A stretch of DNA of 64,000 nucleotides from Bacillus pseudomycoides (GCF_022811845.1 NZ_CP064266.1:744001-808000), one strand, 5' to 3'; positions 8,795 through 17,759 are shown, counted from the first letter of the stretch. Program-made: numbers and translations. Notes: generated by a model from the sequence alone, not told the origin.

Positions 8795-8829
8795 GAAAGC
8801 AGATCATAACTGATCTGTTTTCCTATTTT
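8788..8829. terminator. Bidirectional terminator overlapping two gene ends
   Basis: A 19-base stem (AAAATAGGAAAGCAGATCA with TGATCTGTTTTCCTATTTT, one G-T pair) and a four-base loop. The stop codons of the small membrane protein (8792-8794) and the EamA transporter (8823-8825) both lie in its arms. Confidence 0.9.
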
Positions 8830-9728
8830 GATATATGTTCTGATGCGATATGCTGCGCATCAAATTTTTCAGACTTTACAAACCATAAGCCGAGAAAGAT
8901 AATACAACCGCCAATCATTTGTTGCAACGAAATATGTTCTTTCGCCCATATCGCCGCAAATACAACCGCAACAAGCGGTGTAATGTACATATATACCATC
9001 GTATGTGAAGCACCAATTTTTTGAACCCCAACATACCAAATGACTAAACCAAATACCGTTACAAAGAAAATAGAATATAGTAGTGCAAACCATGACATCC
9101 CTTGTTCAATTTGGAATGGCAACAAAAAAACATGTGGACCGCTCAGCATAACAAGCGGAATTGCTCCAACAACTGCTGACCATGCAGTCACGCGGAGTGC
9201 CGAATATTTTTTAATAAGTGGTCCTACTAAAACTGGATATACTCCCCAGCATATCGATGTAATGAGTCCAATTCCATTCCCATAAAAAGACCCCGCGAGC
9301 GAATGTCCAGCTAATAACACAAGAGCCGCACCAGTGCAGGCTATAATAGAACCGACTAACTTTCGCTGAGAAAACTTCTCTTGTTTCAAAAAAACTGCAA
9401 ACATCGTTGTAAAAATAGGTGAAATAGAAATGAGTAAGGAAGCATTCGTAGCAGATGTATATTTGATGGTTTCCATAAATAATGTTTGATACAGCACGAT
9501 TCCCACAACACTTACTACAATGAGCCTTGGTATATCCCTTACTTCCATATGCAATGACTTTTCAATATAAAATGTAAGTAATAATAATAGCGGTGCTGCT
9601 GTAATCATCCGGAGCGCAGTAAACTCAATTGCTGTAAACTCCTCAAGTCCATACTTTCCGATCGTGTAGTTTACACCCCAAATGATGACGACACTTAAAA
9701 GTAATAATTCAATCCCCCATCTTCTCAT
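8823..9728 (-). CDS. EamA/DMT-family metabolite exporter
   Basis: A 301-residue integral membrane protein with ten predicted helices made of two EamA repeats (about 5-135 and 155-290), the drug/metabolite transporter superfamily. Characteristic features are WGVNYTIGKYGL in helix 1, LRMITAAPLLLLL in helix 2, and IGASHTMVYMYITPLVAVVFAAIWAKE near the end, which is the conserved second-repeat signature. Family members export amino acids, purines or other metabolites; the substrate here is unknown. Start ATG 9728 follows GGAGGGG by six bases. Single-gene unit. Confidence 0.88.
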   Translation of the reverse strand: MRRWGIELLLLSVVIIWGVNYTIGKYGLEEFTAIEFTALRMITAAPLLLLLTFYIEKSLHMEVRDIPRLIVVSVVGIVLYQTLFMETIKYTSATNASLLISISPIFTTMFAVFLKQEKFSQRKLVGSIIACTGAALVLLAGHSLAGSFYGNGIGLITSICWGVYPVLVGPLIKKYSALRVTAWSAVVGAIPLVMLSGPHVFLLPFQIEQGMSWFALLYSIFFVTVFGLVIWYVGVQKIGASHTMVYMYITPLVAVVFAAIWAKEHISLQQMIGGCIIFLGLWFVKSEKFDAQHIASEHISK

Positions 9729-9803
9729 ACGTATCCCCTCCGCACAAAAATTATACAGAAAATTCGATCATATGTACATTTCATTAAATGAAAAATTTCA
9801 TAA

Positions 9804-9829
9804 GAAAAAGGAGCATGCAATTTGCTCCC
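9804..9829 (-). terminator. Terminator of the iron-sulfur protein gene
   Basis: On the minus strand GGAGCA and TGCTCC pair around AATTGCA-like loop bases and are followed by TTTTTC. It lies 11 bases past the stop of the gene at 9840. Confidence 0.7.
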
Positions 9830-9839
9830 TCTGAATGAG

Positions 9840-10163
9840 TTATACTCGAATATGAAGTTTCATATTCGGATTATAAAATTGGCTTGGACTTTTCAATTGA
9901 AAATGTCCTCCTGATTCATGTAGATCAACAGTCAACTTATCATCCATAAAAACAAGCTTCGTACGATCCGCAATAAACTGCAATTGATTGGATTCAATAT
10001 CTACATCACGTTCATCTTTCTCTGCTACAGCTACTAAATCAATAATTCCGCTCATCACACAGCCGCATCCTTCATTATCATAAAATAATTTTATAAACTT
10101 CGCTTCGCTTGGAATCGTATCCACAATCTTTTTATATGCTGCATCTGTTACAGTAATGTACAT
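9840..10163 (-). CDS. Iron-sulfur cluster biosynthesis (HesB/IscA-like) protein, YqkB type
   Basis: A 107-residue protein of the HesB/IscA-like domain. The sequence FIKLFYDNEGCGCVMSG carries the CGC pair near 33-35, and the beta-rich C-terminal half (LVFMDDKLTVDLHESGGHFQL) follows the family pattern, but it lacks the two extra C-terminal cysteines of true A-type scaffolds, as in B. subtilis YqkB. A role in iron-sulfur cluster handling is inferred from the family only. Start ATG 10163 is preceded by GGGGGA. It is divergent from the Nif3 gene, with 126 bases between the starts. Confidence 0.75.
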   Translation of the reverse strand: MYITVTDAAYKKIVDTIPSEAKFIKLFYDNEGCGCVMSGIIDLVAVAEKDERDVDIESNQLQFIADRTKLVFMDDKLTVDLHESGGHFQLKSPSQFYNPNMKLHIRV

Positions 10164-10289
10164 TCAATAGTCCCCCTACCTCTATACATAATTCTTATAT
10201 TGTACCATTCTTTTTATGAATTCTATCCATTTTTTGTATACAGAAAATTAAGACTAATATACAATAAATGTGATAAAGGAGGATGTATT

Positions 10290-11210
10290 ATGCCAGCTTT
10301 AAAAGAAATACAAATTGCACTAGATTCTTTATTCCAAATTAAAAAATACGGAAAAGACGGTGCCTTTAGCCGTTTTATTCCAGCTGTTTACAATCCGATT
10401 AATTTTCCTTGGCAACAATTTTTCGAAACAGACTTTGTACAGAATTTTAACGGACTTATGATAAAAGGTTCTGAAACTGTAAATACCGTCTTTTTAGCTG
10501 TATTCCCAACAGATGATGTTCTTGAAACATTCATCTCGCAATCAAAGACAGGTGATTTACTCTTTATGCATCATCCTCTTGTGATGGAATGCGGTGATCC
10601 ACTTGGAAAATCTGGACGTGGTTTTGTACCAATCCCAACACATTATTTACAAGAAATCAAAGATAAAGACCTTTCTATTTATACATGCCACGTGCCAATG
10701 GATCATCATCAAACATATGGAACAAGCATTGCGATTGCTAAAGCTCTAGAGGCCGATATAGTAGATGGGTTTGCTTATGATGGTAAGGATACACCTTGTG
10801 GGCTCATTTGCGAAATTCCTGAAACAACAACAACAAGAAACCTCGAACAACAACTAAAAGAACTCTTCCACATTCCATACGTAGACTTTGAAGGAAAACG
10901 CCATGAATCTATCACAAAAATTGCCATTGTTGCTGGATGCGGTGATAAAGTAGATCTTCTCAAAGAAGCAGAAGAAAAAGGCGCTGAGGCGTATATTACA
11001 GGTGAAATTCATTGCCATATCGATAATGAATACGGCAAACATAAGTATTCATTAATTATGGACTATGTGAAAGAAACGAATATGTCACTTATCGGTGTAT
11101 CACATTCAGCTTCTGAATATTTAGTGAAGAAGACATTAATGCGTGATTGGTTTATAGAAAACTTTAGTGCAGACGTTGTTTTGCTGCCGCAGAAAAGATG
11201 GTGGTATTAA
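10290..11210 (+). CDS. Nif3-like dinuclear metal-centre protein
   Basis: Start chosen at ATG 10290, nine bases after AAAGGAGG; the frame is open further upstream but has no other ribosome binding site. The 306-residue product belongs to the NIF3/GTP cyclohydrolase I type 2-like family that forms hexamers with two metals per subunit. Metal ligands are visible in MHHPLVME, CHVPMDHH and, at the C-terminal side, ITGEIHCH and GVSHSASE. The cellular substrate of the family is not settled. The last base of its stop touches the ATG of the following lipoprotein gene. Confidence 0.85.
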   Translation: MPALKEIQIALDSLFQIKKYGKDGAFSRFIPAVYNPINFPWQQFFETDFVQNFNGLMIKGSETVNTVFLAVFPTDDVLETFISQSKTGDLLFMHHPLVMECGDPLGKSGRGFVPIPTHYLQEIKDKDLSIYTCHVPMDHHQTYGTSIAIAKALEADIVDGFAYDGKDTPCGLICEIPETTTTRNLEQQLKELFHIPYVDFEGKRHESITKIAIVAGCGDKVDLLKEAEEKGAEAYITGEIHCHIDNEYGKHKYSLIMDYVKETNMSLIGVSHSASEYLVKKTLMRDWFIENFSADVVLLPQKRWWY

Positions 11211-11543
11211 ATGCGAGTGCGAATACTTTCTTTCGTGCTCCTCGTTCTTGTCTGTTTTCTATTAAGTTCATGTAAAAATACCCCTGAGGACGAATTAAGG
11301 AAAACAGTGTGGGATCAATTATCTGAACATACGAAAGAAGAAATAAGTGATAGTTGGAAAAATGCTACAATTACAACTGAAACATTGCGAGCCGGAATAT
11401 CTTCTGTCAAAGAATCCTCTTATATAGGAAAAGAAGTCTATCGTGTTTCATTTCCATCTGATCGTTCTTACACACTTGGAAATGTGGATACATTTGTTGA
11501 TATGAAAACAAAGAAAATAATTGGATTTGGTTTGCGGGATTAA
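11211..11543 (+). CDS. Small predicted lipoprotein, 110 residues
   Basis: Begins immediately after the Nif3 stop codon, so it is co-transcribed and probably translationally coupled. Residues 1-20 form a lipoprotein signal peptide ending in LSSC, the lipobox with Cys21 as the lipid-modified residue. The mature part of about 90 residues is polar, with an alpha-beta pattern and the repeated phrase TYTLGNVDTFVDMKTKKIIGFG-like end that resembles small beta-sheet anchor domains. No named family recognised. Attached to the outer face of the cell membrane. Ends before a strong terminator. Confidence 0.75.
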   Translation: MRVRILSFVLLVLVCFLLSSCKNTPEDELRKTVWDQLSEHTKEEISDSWKNATITTETLRAGISSVKESSYIGKEVYRVSFPSDRSYTLGNVDTFVDMKTKKIIGFGLRD

Positions 11544-11553
11544 ATAAAAAACA

Positions 11554-11580
11554 AAAGAGAGGGCTTCCTTCCCTCTCTTT
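11554..11580. terminator. Terminator between lipoprotein and kinase genes
   Basis: A perfect 10-base stem AAAGAGAGGG with CCCTCTCTTT around a seven-base loop. It sits between convergent genes; the kinase stop is nine bases away. Confidence 0.85.
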
Positions 11581-11588
11581 CCCATTCA

Positions 11589-12809
11589 TCAGTGAATCGG
11601 TAACATAATCTCAACAGTAGTCCCTACACCAACTTCACTCTCAAACTGTATCTTTCCTTGATGTTCTTCAATAATCTTATATGTAACCATTAATCCTAAG
11701 CCAGTTCCATCGTCTTTCGTTGTATAAAAAGCTTCGCTCAGTCTAGGAATTTTGTCTTTCGGTATGCCACAGCCTTCATCTTTAATTCGAACAATCATCA
11801 CATCTTTTACAGCTACCTGAATTATAATTATTCCACCAGCATGCATAGATTCAATCGCATTTTTTATTACATTTAAAAACACTTGTTTTAAACGTTTTTC
11901 ATTACATGTTATACTTGGTAACTCACCTTTATAAATGGTATGCATTTTAATTCCTTGTTCCGAAGCAGGCTGTCCCATAATTCTTACCACGTATGAAAGA
12001 ATGTCTTTTATATTATGATTCCCGCATTCCATTGGCTTAGAATTTCCAAGCTCCACAAGTTCGGTGGCAATTGTATCGATTCTTTCGATTTCTTGTTCCA
12101 TAATGTCACAATATACTTTATCCTCAGGATACTTTTCTTGTTGCCCGCTAATAAAGCTTTTCAGCAGCATTAATGGATTACGCATTTTAAAACCGATAAC
12201 TGTTGCCACCCTTCCAATTACAACCATCTTCTCCGATTGTTGCAATTCCTTATGCGTCATTTCAATTGTGCGTATATAAGATTGAAATCTCAATAAAATA
12301 ATCCATCCTATAATGGAAAACAAGCTACAAAGAACAATAGGAATGAGAACAATAAAAGAATTCACAACGAATCCCATTAAAGCATACTTTACTATTGTTC
12401 CTCCCGTTACTAACCAAAAATAGCGTTTGTTCAAAAAGAATGGTGCAAAAAGGAAGAAAAATCCTTCCACTATATTCCCTGCATCAAACTCTAAATCTGT
12501 TCCATAGTAAATGATAAAATTATGAATGATATCTAATATATTATATCCTATGAAAATAATATATTTCACAGTATATGGATTCTGTCGCTTCGCCACATAT
12601 ATTCCCACAAACACCAATATAACCATGAGAATATACAACCATATCCCTAAACCCCTTTCTAGAATTGGAGCCCCATCTCCTCCCCCTTCTAGCTTAGGCA
12701 TAATATAATAATATGCAACATCATAAATAAAAAAAGTCGTAAAGAATAAACTTAAAAACAGCTTTAACGTTCGAATCTCTTCCTTTGTTAATTTATAAAC
12801 ACTGTCCAT
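11589..12809 (-). CDS. Sensor kinase paralog lacking the phospho-acceptor histidine
   Basis: A 406-residue protein with about six N-terminal membrane helices (residues 15-175), a dimerisation region and a C-terminal HATPase domain. The ATP-binding boxes are intact: NAIESM (N box), DEGCGIP (G1) and GTGLGLM (G2). In the H box, where the tandem paralog has VGHEIKNPL, this protein reads IGFKMRNPL: Phe207 replaces the histidine that would be phosphorylated. It therefore cannot autophosphorylate in the usual way and may act as a heterodimer partner, a phosphatase or an ATP-binding regulator, or be decaying. It follows the paralog by 36 bases; no response regulator is near. Confidence 0.88.
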   Translation of the reverse strand: MDSVYKLTKEEIRTLKLFLSLFFTTFFIYDVAYYYIMPKLEGGGDGAPILERGLGIWLYILMVILVFVGIYVAKRQNPYTVKYIIFIGYNILDIIHNFIIYYGTDLEFDAGNIVEGFFFLFAPFFLNKRYFWLVTGGTIVKYALMGFVVNSFIVLIPIVLCSLFSIIGWIILLRFQSYIRTIEMTHKELQQSEKMVVIGRVATVIGFKMRNPLMLLKSFISGQQEKYPEDKVYCDIMEQEIERIDTIATELVELGNSKPMECGNHNIKDILSYVVRIMGQPASEQGIKMHTIYKGELPSITCNEKRLKQVFLNVIKNAIESMHAGGIIIIQVAVKDVMIVRIKDEGCGIPKDKIPRLSEAFYTTKDDGTGLGLMVTYKIIEEHQGKIQFESEVGVGTTVEIMLPIH

Positions 12810-12845
12810 GTAGTAACTCCTCTATTCACAATAGATATGCTTCAC

Positions 12846-14054
12846 CTAATCCTGCATTCTAGGTAAAATAATATCTACTTTCGTTCCTACGTTTCTTTTA
12901 CTTGTAATATGTATTTCTCCATTATGTTCTTCAATAATTTTACAAGCAACCGTCAGCCCTAAACCTATGCCATTTTTCTTTGTCGTATAAAAAGCTTCTG
13001 TTATACGCTGTAAATTCTCTTCCTGCACGCCGCACCCATTATCTACAATACTTACGATTACACCATCTTCATTTCTTTTGTTTATATGTATCTGAAGTGT
13101 TCCGCCATGTTCCATCGCTTCAATTGCGTTCTTTATTATGTATAGAAATACTCCTTTTAATTTACGATGATCACAATCTATTTTTATTTGATCAGGTACA
13201 ACATCATAAGTGAGATACAGCTGTTTCCTCTTGATTTCTGCACTCATTTCTTTCAACGCATTTGATACAATTTCTTCTATTAAATAACTACTGTAGGTAG
13301 AAGGCTTACAAGTTGCCATTACCATAAGCTCACTTATCATATTGTTTATATGCTCAATCTCATCAATCATCTGTTCATACACTTTATCCTCTACATATTT
13401 CTCTTTCTGCAATTGTGTAAATCCCCTTAATGATGAAAGTGGATTTTTAATTTCATGTCCAACAGACGCTGCCATTCTCCCAATAACTGCGAGCTTTTCA
13501 GACTCTCGTTTTTCTATCATTACATTGTTTACAGCAGAAAGGTACTGTAAAAATCGATTCAATAAGAGATATGTTACAAATAATAAAAGACTATACATAA
13601 CCAACGGCATAAATGCCCCTTTTTTTTCCAGGACCAAAAATGCACTATATTTTCCCATAACAATCAAAAATAGCCACAGTAAATACCTTTTACTCATAAA
13701 AATAGGCACAAATAAAATAAACACAAATTCAAGTATATTCCTATCATCAAATACTACCTTATTGTGAATTGCATACCAATACAAATTAAAACCTTCCGAA
13801 AACATATAAGCTATTAAACATATGTACTTAACACGATATGCCTGTTCTCTTTTTATCAGATACATACTGCCTGCGATTAAGCAAGCTCCATACAAAAACT
13901 TTGGAACTTGAACATCTAATCTTATAAGTGATACAGAATCTCCTAGCATAATAGAATAAACTATTTCATATATAACCCATACAATATTCAATACCCATAA
14001 AAAGAGGCGGGCATTTTTCTTTTCTTCTTGAAATGAGATAAAGTTTTCTTTCAC
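12846..14054 (-). CDS. Membrane sensor histidine kinase (sporulation-kinase-like)
   Basis: About six membrane helices, then HisKA and HATPase domains. The H box AASVGHEIKNPL is complete (His200 counting from the chosen start), as are NAIEAM, DNGCGVQ and GIGLGLT. It closely parallels the downstream kinase in layout and in the phrase KRYLLWLF-like helix, so they are a tandem duplication. Start is uncertain: GTG 14054 has GGGGAAGTG eight bases upstream, while an in-frame GTG at 14072 is also possible. Kinases of this build, without a partner regulator, often feed the sporulation phosphorelay in Bacillus; that role is inference. Confidence 0.82.
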   Translation of the reverse strand: MKENFISFQEEKKNARLFLWVLNIVWVIYEIVYSIMLGDSVSLIRLDVQVPKFLYGACLIAGSMYLIKREQAYRVKYICLIAYMFSEGFNLYWYAIHNKVVFDDRNILEFVFILFVPIFMSKRYLLWLFLIVMGKYSAFLVLEKKGAFMPLVMYSLLLFVTYLLLNRFLQYLSAVNNVMIEKRESEKLAVIGRMAASVGHEIKNPLSSLRGFTQLQKEKYVEDKVYEQMIDEIEHINNMISELMVMATCKPSTYSSYLIEEIVSNALKEMSAEIKRKQLYLTYDVVPDQIKIDCDHRKLKGVFLYIIKNAIEAMEHGGTLQIHINKRNEDGVIVSIVDNGCGVQEENLQRITEAFYTTKKNGIGLGLTVACKIIEEHNGEIHITSKRNVGTKVDIILPRMQD

Positions 14055-14233
14055 TTTAACACTTCCCCACACCCATATCCTTTCACCATGTTACTATTAA
14101 TACTTATTATAATAAACAAAAATAGTGTTTGAACAAAATATTATCGAATAATGTAGAAAATGTAAATTCATTTTCTTTTGTTAAAAATCAAGTGTCTCTT
14201 ACGGCTATTAAATATGTAATAAAATTTAATTTT

Positions 14234-14266
14234 AAAAAGAATTCAACTCTTAAGCGAATTCTTTTT
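14234..14266 (+). terminator. Orphan terminator hairpin
   Basis: Arms AAAAAGAATTC (14234-14244) and GAATTCTTTTT (14256-14266) pair perfectly and run into seven T. It lies upstream of both kinase starts, with no plus-strand gene ending before it. Confidence 0.7.
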
Positions 14267-14429
14267 TTGTTATTTATCACAAGCAATCCCATCAAGTTTA
14301 AGTTGAGTGAGGAAAGAGACTTCTGTAGAAGTACTATGAAATGAACATTTGCACTTCCTAATTTTATAATTCACACAATTTTCAATAATATAAACTTAAG
14401 AACACTATGATATGTTATATACTAAACTT

Positions 14430-14546
14430 GTCAGGTTAGCTGTAAATAGAACTCCCCGTTCTTTATGTTTGAGCTGTTTTGTCTAGTTTACCCCTTTATT
14501 AAATATAAGTAAAAAAGAACTTGTAGCGTATCTACAAGTTCTTTTT
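14430..14546 (+). ncRNA. Candidate C-rich small regulatory RNA (~117 nt)
   Basis: A promoter-like pair TTAAGA (14396-14401) and TATACT (14418-14423), spacing 16, would start a transcript near 14430 that ends at the strong terminator 14512-14546. The body has AGAACTCCCCGTTCT, a hairpin that shows TCCCC in its loop, and an unpaired TTTACCCCTTTATTAA. Two C-rich single-stranded motifs plus a 3' terminator is the design of Gram-positive anti-Shine-Dalgarno RNAs such as RoxS/RsaE and FsrA. Homology to either is not shown here. No start codon with ribosome binding site lies in the interval. Confidence 0.45.
14512..14546. terminator. Strong terminator (small RNA and OatA-like gene)
   Basis: A 15-base perfect stem AAAAAGAACTTGTAG with CTACAAGTTCTTTTT around a five-base loop, T run on the plus strand and on the minus strand. 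It can end the candidate RNA and also the minus-strand acyltransferase gene that stops at 14606. Confidence 0.9.
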
Positions 14547-14605
14547 TTGTTACAATCAATCTACTAAATTATAAAGAATATTTTTATACCGTAAAACAAA
14601 TCAAA

Positions 14606-16423
14606 TTATTGATTCACGGCTTTTGCTACAAGCGCAGCATATGCTTCGGCACCTGCTTTTGTTAAATGTACGCCATCTGGTTCAAAGTACGCCGCATTTC
14701 CAGCACTTGCTGAATACCAATCGATTAGTGTCACATTTGGGTAAGCAGATGCTACTTCTTTTAATTTCTCATTCACTAATGATTCCCATGGGCGTGGTAC
14801 CCTCGTATTAATTAATACAATTTTCCGTTCATTCCCTATCAATTGTACTAATGATACTAATTGATCCTTTGTAAATGCCCCATTTGTCCCTAATCCAATA
14901 ATGACATGATTGCCTAAATTCCCCTCTTTCTTTAACTGTTCCACCACTGGAATCGCTTTAGACAGTTGGCGACCAACTTTTGCGTCAATCTTAATATTAG
15001 GAAATGTATTTTTTAAATATGGGGCGATATCAATCATAATAGAATCACCTACAGCTGTAACTGTTTGATCATTATTAGTATGTACAGTAGCTTCTTGCTG
15101 TTCTTTATTTTGAGGTGGTTCCTCAGCAGGTTTTTCCCTAATTGCCACTGGGTGTTTCGGTTTTCCTTTTTGTTCCGTTTGCATTGCTTCTGCCTTATCC
15201 TTTTGAGATGTATCCTTCGCTTGACTAGCTGTTGATAACCCCAAAACAGCTATCGTAGAAATCAATAAAGCACCTACTACAGCTAACTTGCCACCTAATG
15301 CTATGTTTCTCATTCTCCAATTCTTGGAGCCAATATTTTTCAATGCCCCTTGTCTGATTGGGTTTTCAATAAACTTCCACGAAATTTGTGCAACAGCTAT
15401 AATAAGTACAAATTGAAGAATTGCCCTTGTAAATGAAAACTCTCCAGCGTTCCCCCCTGAATTCGTCAATGTGATAATCGGATAATGCCAAAGATAGATT
15501 CCATACGATCGTACCCCCATCCAACGCAGTGGTCTAAATCGTAAAAATTGAGCAATTCGACTAGCTGGATGAGCAAGATTTGCTACTAACAAGGCAGTAG
15601 CCAGCGATAAAAGAACCATTCCCCCACGATATAGAAACGGATCATATTGATTCGTCTTCCAAAACATAACAAGAATAATGATAAGAGCAATTCCTCCAAC
15701 TACGTCAAGAACGAGACGTGCCTTTGGAATAATTTTATTCGCAAGCCTACTGCTCGGCCAAATTAAGGCAAGTGCTGCTCCAATCAATAAGGAAAAAGCT
15801 CTCGTATCAGTGCCATAATAAATTCTACTTGGATCAGCTCCTGGTTCATATAGAATTGCCATTGCTAATGCAGACATAACTGCCCCTAAAATGATAAATA
15901 AAATAATACGTGATTTCTTTTTTATGTAATAAAATGCAAGGCTAATGATAAATGGCCAAATTACATAGAACTGTTCTTCAACAGCTAACGACCAAAAATG
16001 ATTTAACGGAGAAAGTTGATTAAAACTCTCAAAGTATGATAACTTATGATAAATATACCACCAGTTACTGAAATACAATAAAGCTGCTAATGAATCCCCT
16101 CGCATCTTTCCTAGCAAAGAACTATGGAAAATAGTGATCCACGCTAACACAATTACAAGCATAACAAGCATTCCAGGAAGTAATCTCCTTGCCCTACGGA
16201 TCCAGAAATTCTTTAAGTCAATTCTCTTATTTCTCTTCCATTCTATCGCCAGAATATCCGTGATTAAATAACCTGAAAGCACAAAGAATACAGTAACACC
16301 TAAAAATCCTCCAGGCATCCAATTAAAATTGATATGATATAAAATTACACCTAGTATAGCTAGGCCCCTTAGACTGTCCAATCCAACCATATAGCGACCA
16401 TTTTTCTGTAATGGTTTGGGCAT
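14606..16423 (-). CDS. OatA-like membrane O-acetyltransferase with C-terminal SGNH domain
   Basis: A 605-residue two-part enzyme. Residues 10-370 are an Acyltransferase-3 domain with about ten membrane helices and the catalytic-type histidine in RGLAILGVILYHINF. After one more helix and a charged linker (about 405-450) comes an extracellular SGNH hydrolase-like domain with block I VGDSIM, GTNG and the terminal DGVHLT (catalytic Asp and His). Such proteins carry acetyl groups across the membrane and place them on peptidoglycan N-acetylmuramic acid, giving lysozyme resistance; wall polymers are an alternative target. Length equals typical OatA proteins (about 600). Single gene, 366 bases from the next. 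Confidence 0.88.
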   Translation of the reverse strand: MPKPLQKNGRYMVGLDSLRGLAILGVILYHINFNWMPGGFLGVTVFFVLSGYLITDILAIEWKRNKRIDLKNFWIRRARRLLPGMLVMLVIVLAWITIFHSSLLGKMRGDSLAALLYFSNWWYIYHKLSYFESFNQLSPLNHFWSLAVEEQFYVIWPFIISLAFYYIKKKSRIILFIILGAVMSALAMAILYEPGADPSRIYYGTDTRAFSLLIGAALALIWPSSRLANKIIPKARLVLDVVGGIALIIILVMFWKTNQYDPFLYRGGMVLLSLATALLVANLAHPASRIAQFLRFRPLRWMGVRSYGIYLWHYPIITLTNSGGNAGEFSFTRAILQFVLIIAVAQISWKFIENPIRQGALKNIGSKNWRMRNIALGGKLAVVGALLISTIAVLGLSTASQAKDTSQKDKAEAMQTEQKGKPKHPVAIREKPAEEPPQNKEQQEATVHTNNDQTVTAVGDSIMIDIAPYLKNTFPNIKIDAKVGRQLSKAIPVVEQLKKEGNLGNHVIIGLGTNGAFTKDQLVSLVQLIGNERKIVLINTRVPRPWESLVNEKLKEVASAYPNVTLIDWYSASAGNAAYFEPDGVHLTKAGAEAYAALVAKAVNQ

Positions 16424-16789
16424 CTAGCAGTCACCCCCATGTTTTTCATCTAAAAATCCCGTCAATATTCACAATATACAACTCTATTAATTGTATAGCC
16501 AAAAAATATGAGCCCAATCAAAATATTACAAAACCTTTTAATAAATTCTCTCTTTTTTATGATTACATACACAGTAACTACGATTTTATCACGTTATCTA
16601 ATGACATAAAATAGTTTCATGAATAAACTTTCTCTTACAAAATTAAAAAAAGAGATTACCCCATAAATTTCCTCTTAGGATAACCTCTTTTCTTATTAGC
16701 CGACACTTTGAACTCTACCAATTTGCTCATCTTGTAATCGCCCTTTAATTCCGTACGTATGCGTCTACGTTTTGATTAAAATATCTTTT
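16424..16789. other. Gap with a terminator-like hairpin and a short coding-like remnant
   Basis: Contains an imperfect hairpin at 16645-16692 and, on the minus strand just before it, an open stretch of about 25 codons ending at 16696 that reads like the tail of a protein (YGIKGRLQDEQIGRVQSVG) but has no start or ribosome binding site. It may be the 3' end of a gene otherwise lost between the phosphoesterase and acyltransferase genes. The rest, including the promoter region of the acyltransferase gene, shows nothing recognisable. Confidence 0.4.
16645..16692 (-). terminator. Probable terminator downstream of the phosphoesterase gene
   Basis: Arms around AAAAGAGGTTATCC and GGGTAATCTCTTTTTTT on the minus strand pair with two mismatches and end in a T run. 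Confidence 0.6.
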
Positions 16790-17743
16790 TCAAGAAACGC
16801 TCGTTCTCTTTAACGAAAAAACAGAAAGTTCCGGCTTACTTAAAAACCGTACTGGCATTCTAGTAGTACCAATACCTCGATTCACATACAACTGTAATGG
16901 TTTACTCTTTCCTTCTAATGAATAAAGCCCTTCTACATATTTATTCGCTAGTAACGTGGTAATGATAGGGCCTATGAACGGAAGCTGTACTTGTCCACCA
17001 TGACTATGACCTGATATTTGAAAATCTACTGGGTATTCCAATATTTGATCGACAGCATCAGGTTCATGTACTAACAGCAAGTTAAAATCCTTTACTCTAA
17101 GGTCCTGCAAGGTTGGCTGAATTTTTGGTTTTCCAAGTAAGAAATCATCAAGACCAGAAATAGTAATATACTCCCCATTCGTAGCTTTAATCTTTTTCGT
17201 TTCATTATTCAAAACCGCAAAGCCCGCCTTCTCCATATACTCTTTATATAAGTAACTACCCCCACCTCCTCGGTCATGATTGCCAAACACAGCATATTTT
17301 CCAAGGGGAGCATGAATTTGTGCCAAAATAGTTTGTGAGTACTTTCTTTCTGCAGTATATTCTCCAAATTTATCAATCAAATCCCCTGTAAAAACCACAA
17401 TATCAGGATTTAATTGATTGATTTTATCCACTAATAGTTGTTGCTGTTTGTGAGGAAAATTTGGTCCGAAATGTGTGTCTGAAAACTGTACGATCTTCAC
17501 ACCCTGAAAACCTTCTGGAATATTTGGATTGCCAATGTCATTCCACGTAACTGACAATGCTTTTGTTTCGAAATGAAAAGCATATATATAAATTGTTAGC
17601 GGAAGCATGGATAGTATGAGGGAAATCATACATATTTTTCTCAACCACAATAAGGAAGTACCTTCTTTTGCTTGTTCCAAAGAAGGTACTTCCTCGTTCA
17701 AGTCTATTCTATTTATTTTGGAATGCTCTAAGTTCGTTTTCAT
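16790..17743 (-). CDS. Membrane-anchored metallophosphoesterase, YkuE-like
   Basis: A 317-residue protein with one N-terminal membrane helix (about 36-56) and an outward calcineurin-type phosphoesterase domain. All five metal motifs are visible: FSDTHFG, FTGDLIDKF, FGNHDRGG, LVHEPD and SGHSHGGQ. YkuE of B. subtilis is a zinc-dependent wall-bound member exported by the Tat pathway; here the N-terminus lacks an obvious twin-arginine signal and looks like a plain anchor, as in the related YpbG/YkoQ proteins. Substrate unknown. Start ATG 17743 follows AGAGGTGAA. Confidence 0.85.
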   Translation of the reverse strand: MKTNLEHSKINRIDLNEEVPSLEQAKEGTSLLWLRKICMISLILSMLPLTIYIYAFHFETKALSVTWNDIGNPNIPEGFQGVKIVQFSDTHFGPNFPHKQQQLLVDKINQLNPDIVVFTGDLIDKFGEYTAERKYSQTILAQIHAPLGKYAVFGNHDRGGGGSYLYKEYMEKAGFAVLNNETKKIKATNGEYITISGLDDFLLGKPKIQPTLQDLRVKDFNLLLVHEPDAVDQILEYPVDFQISGHSHGGQVQLPFIGPIITTLLANKYVEGLYSLEGKSKPLQLYVNRGIGTTRMPVRFLSKPELSVFSLKRTSVS

Positions 17744-17759
17744 ATATTCACCTCTAAAT

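Larger units (their letters stand above)
14055..14605. other. 550-base gap with two strong terminators and a candidate small RNA
   Basis: No convincing protein gene lies here; the one frame of moderate length has a TTG start, no ribosome binding site and poor coding character. The stretch holds a perfect hairpin at 14234-14266, a sigma-A-like promoter near 14396-14423 and a second hairpin at 14512-14546. The plus-strand terminators have no plus-strand protein gene upstream of them, which argues for a non-coding transcript. Confidence 0.7.

Noticed and set aside
14129..14344. 71-codon frame in the kinase-OatA gap
   Set aside because: TTG start without ribosome binding site, crosses a perfect terminator hairpin, composition not protein-like.
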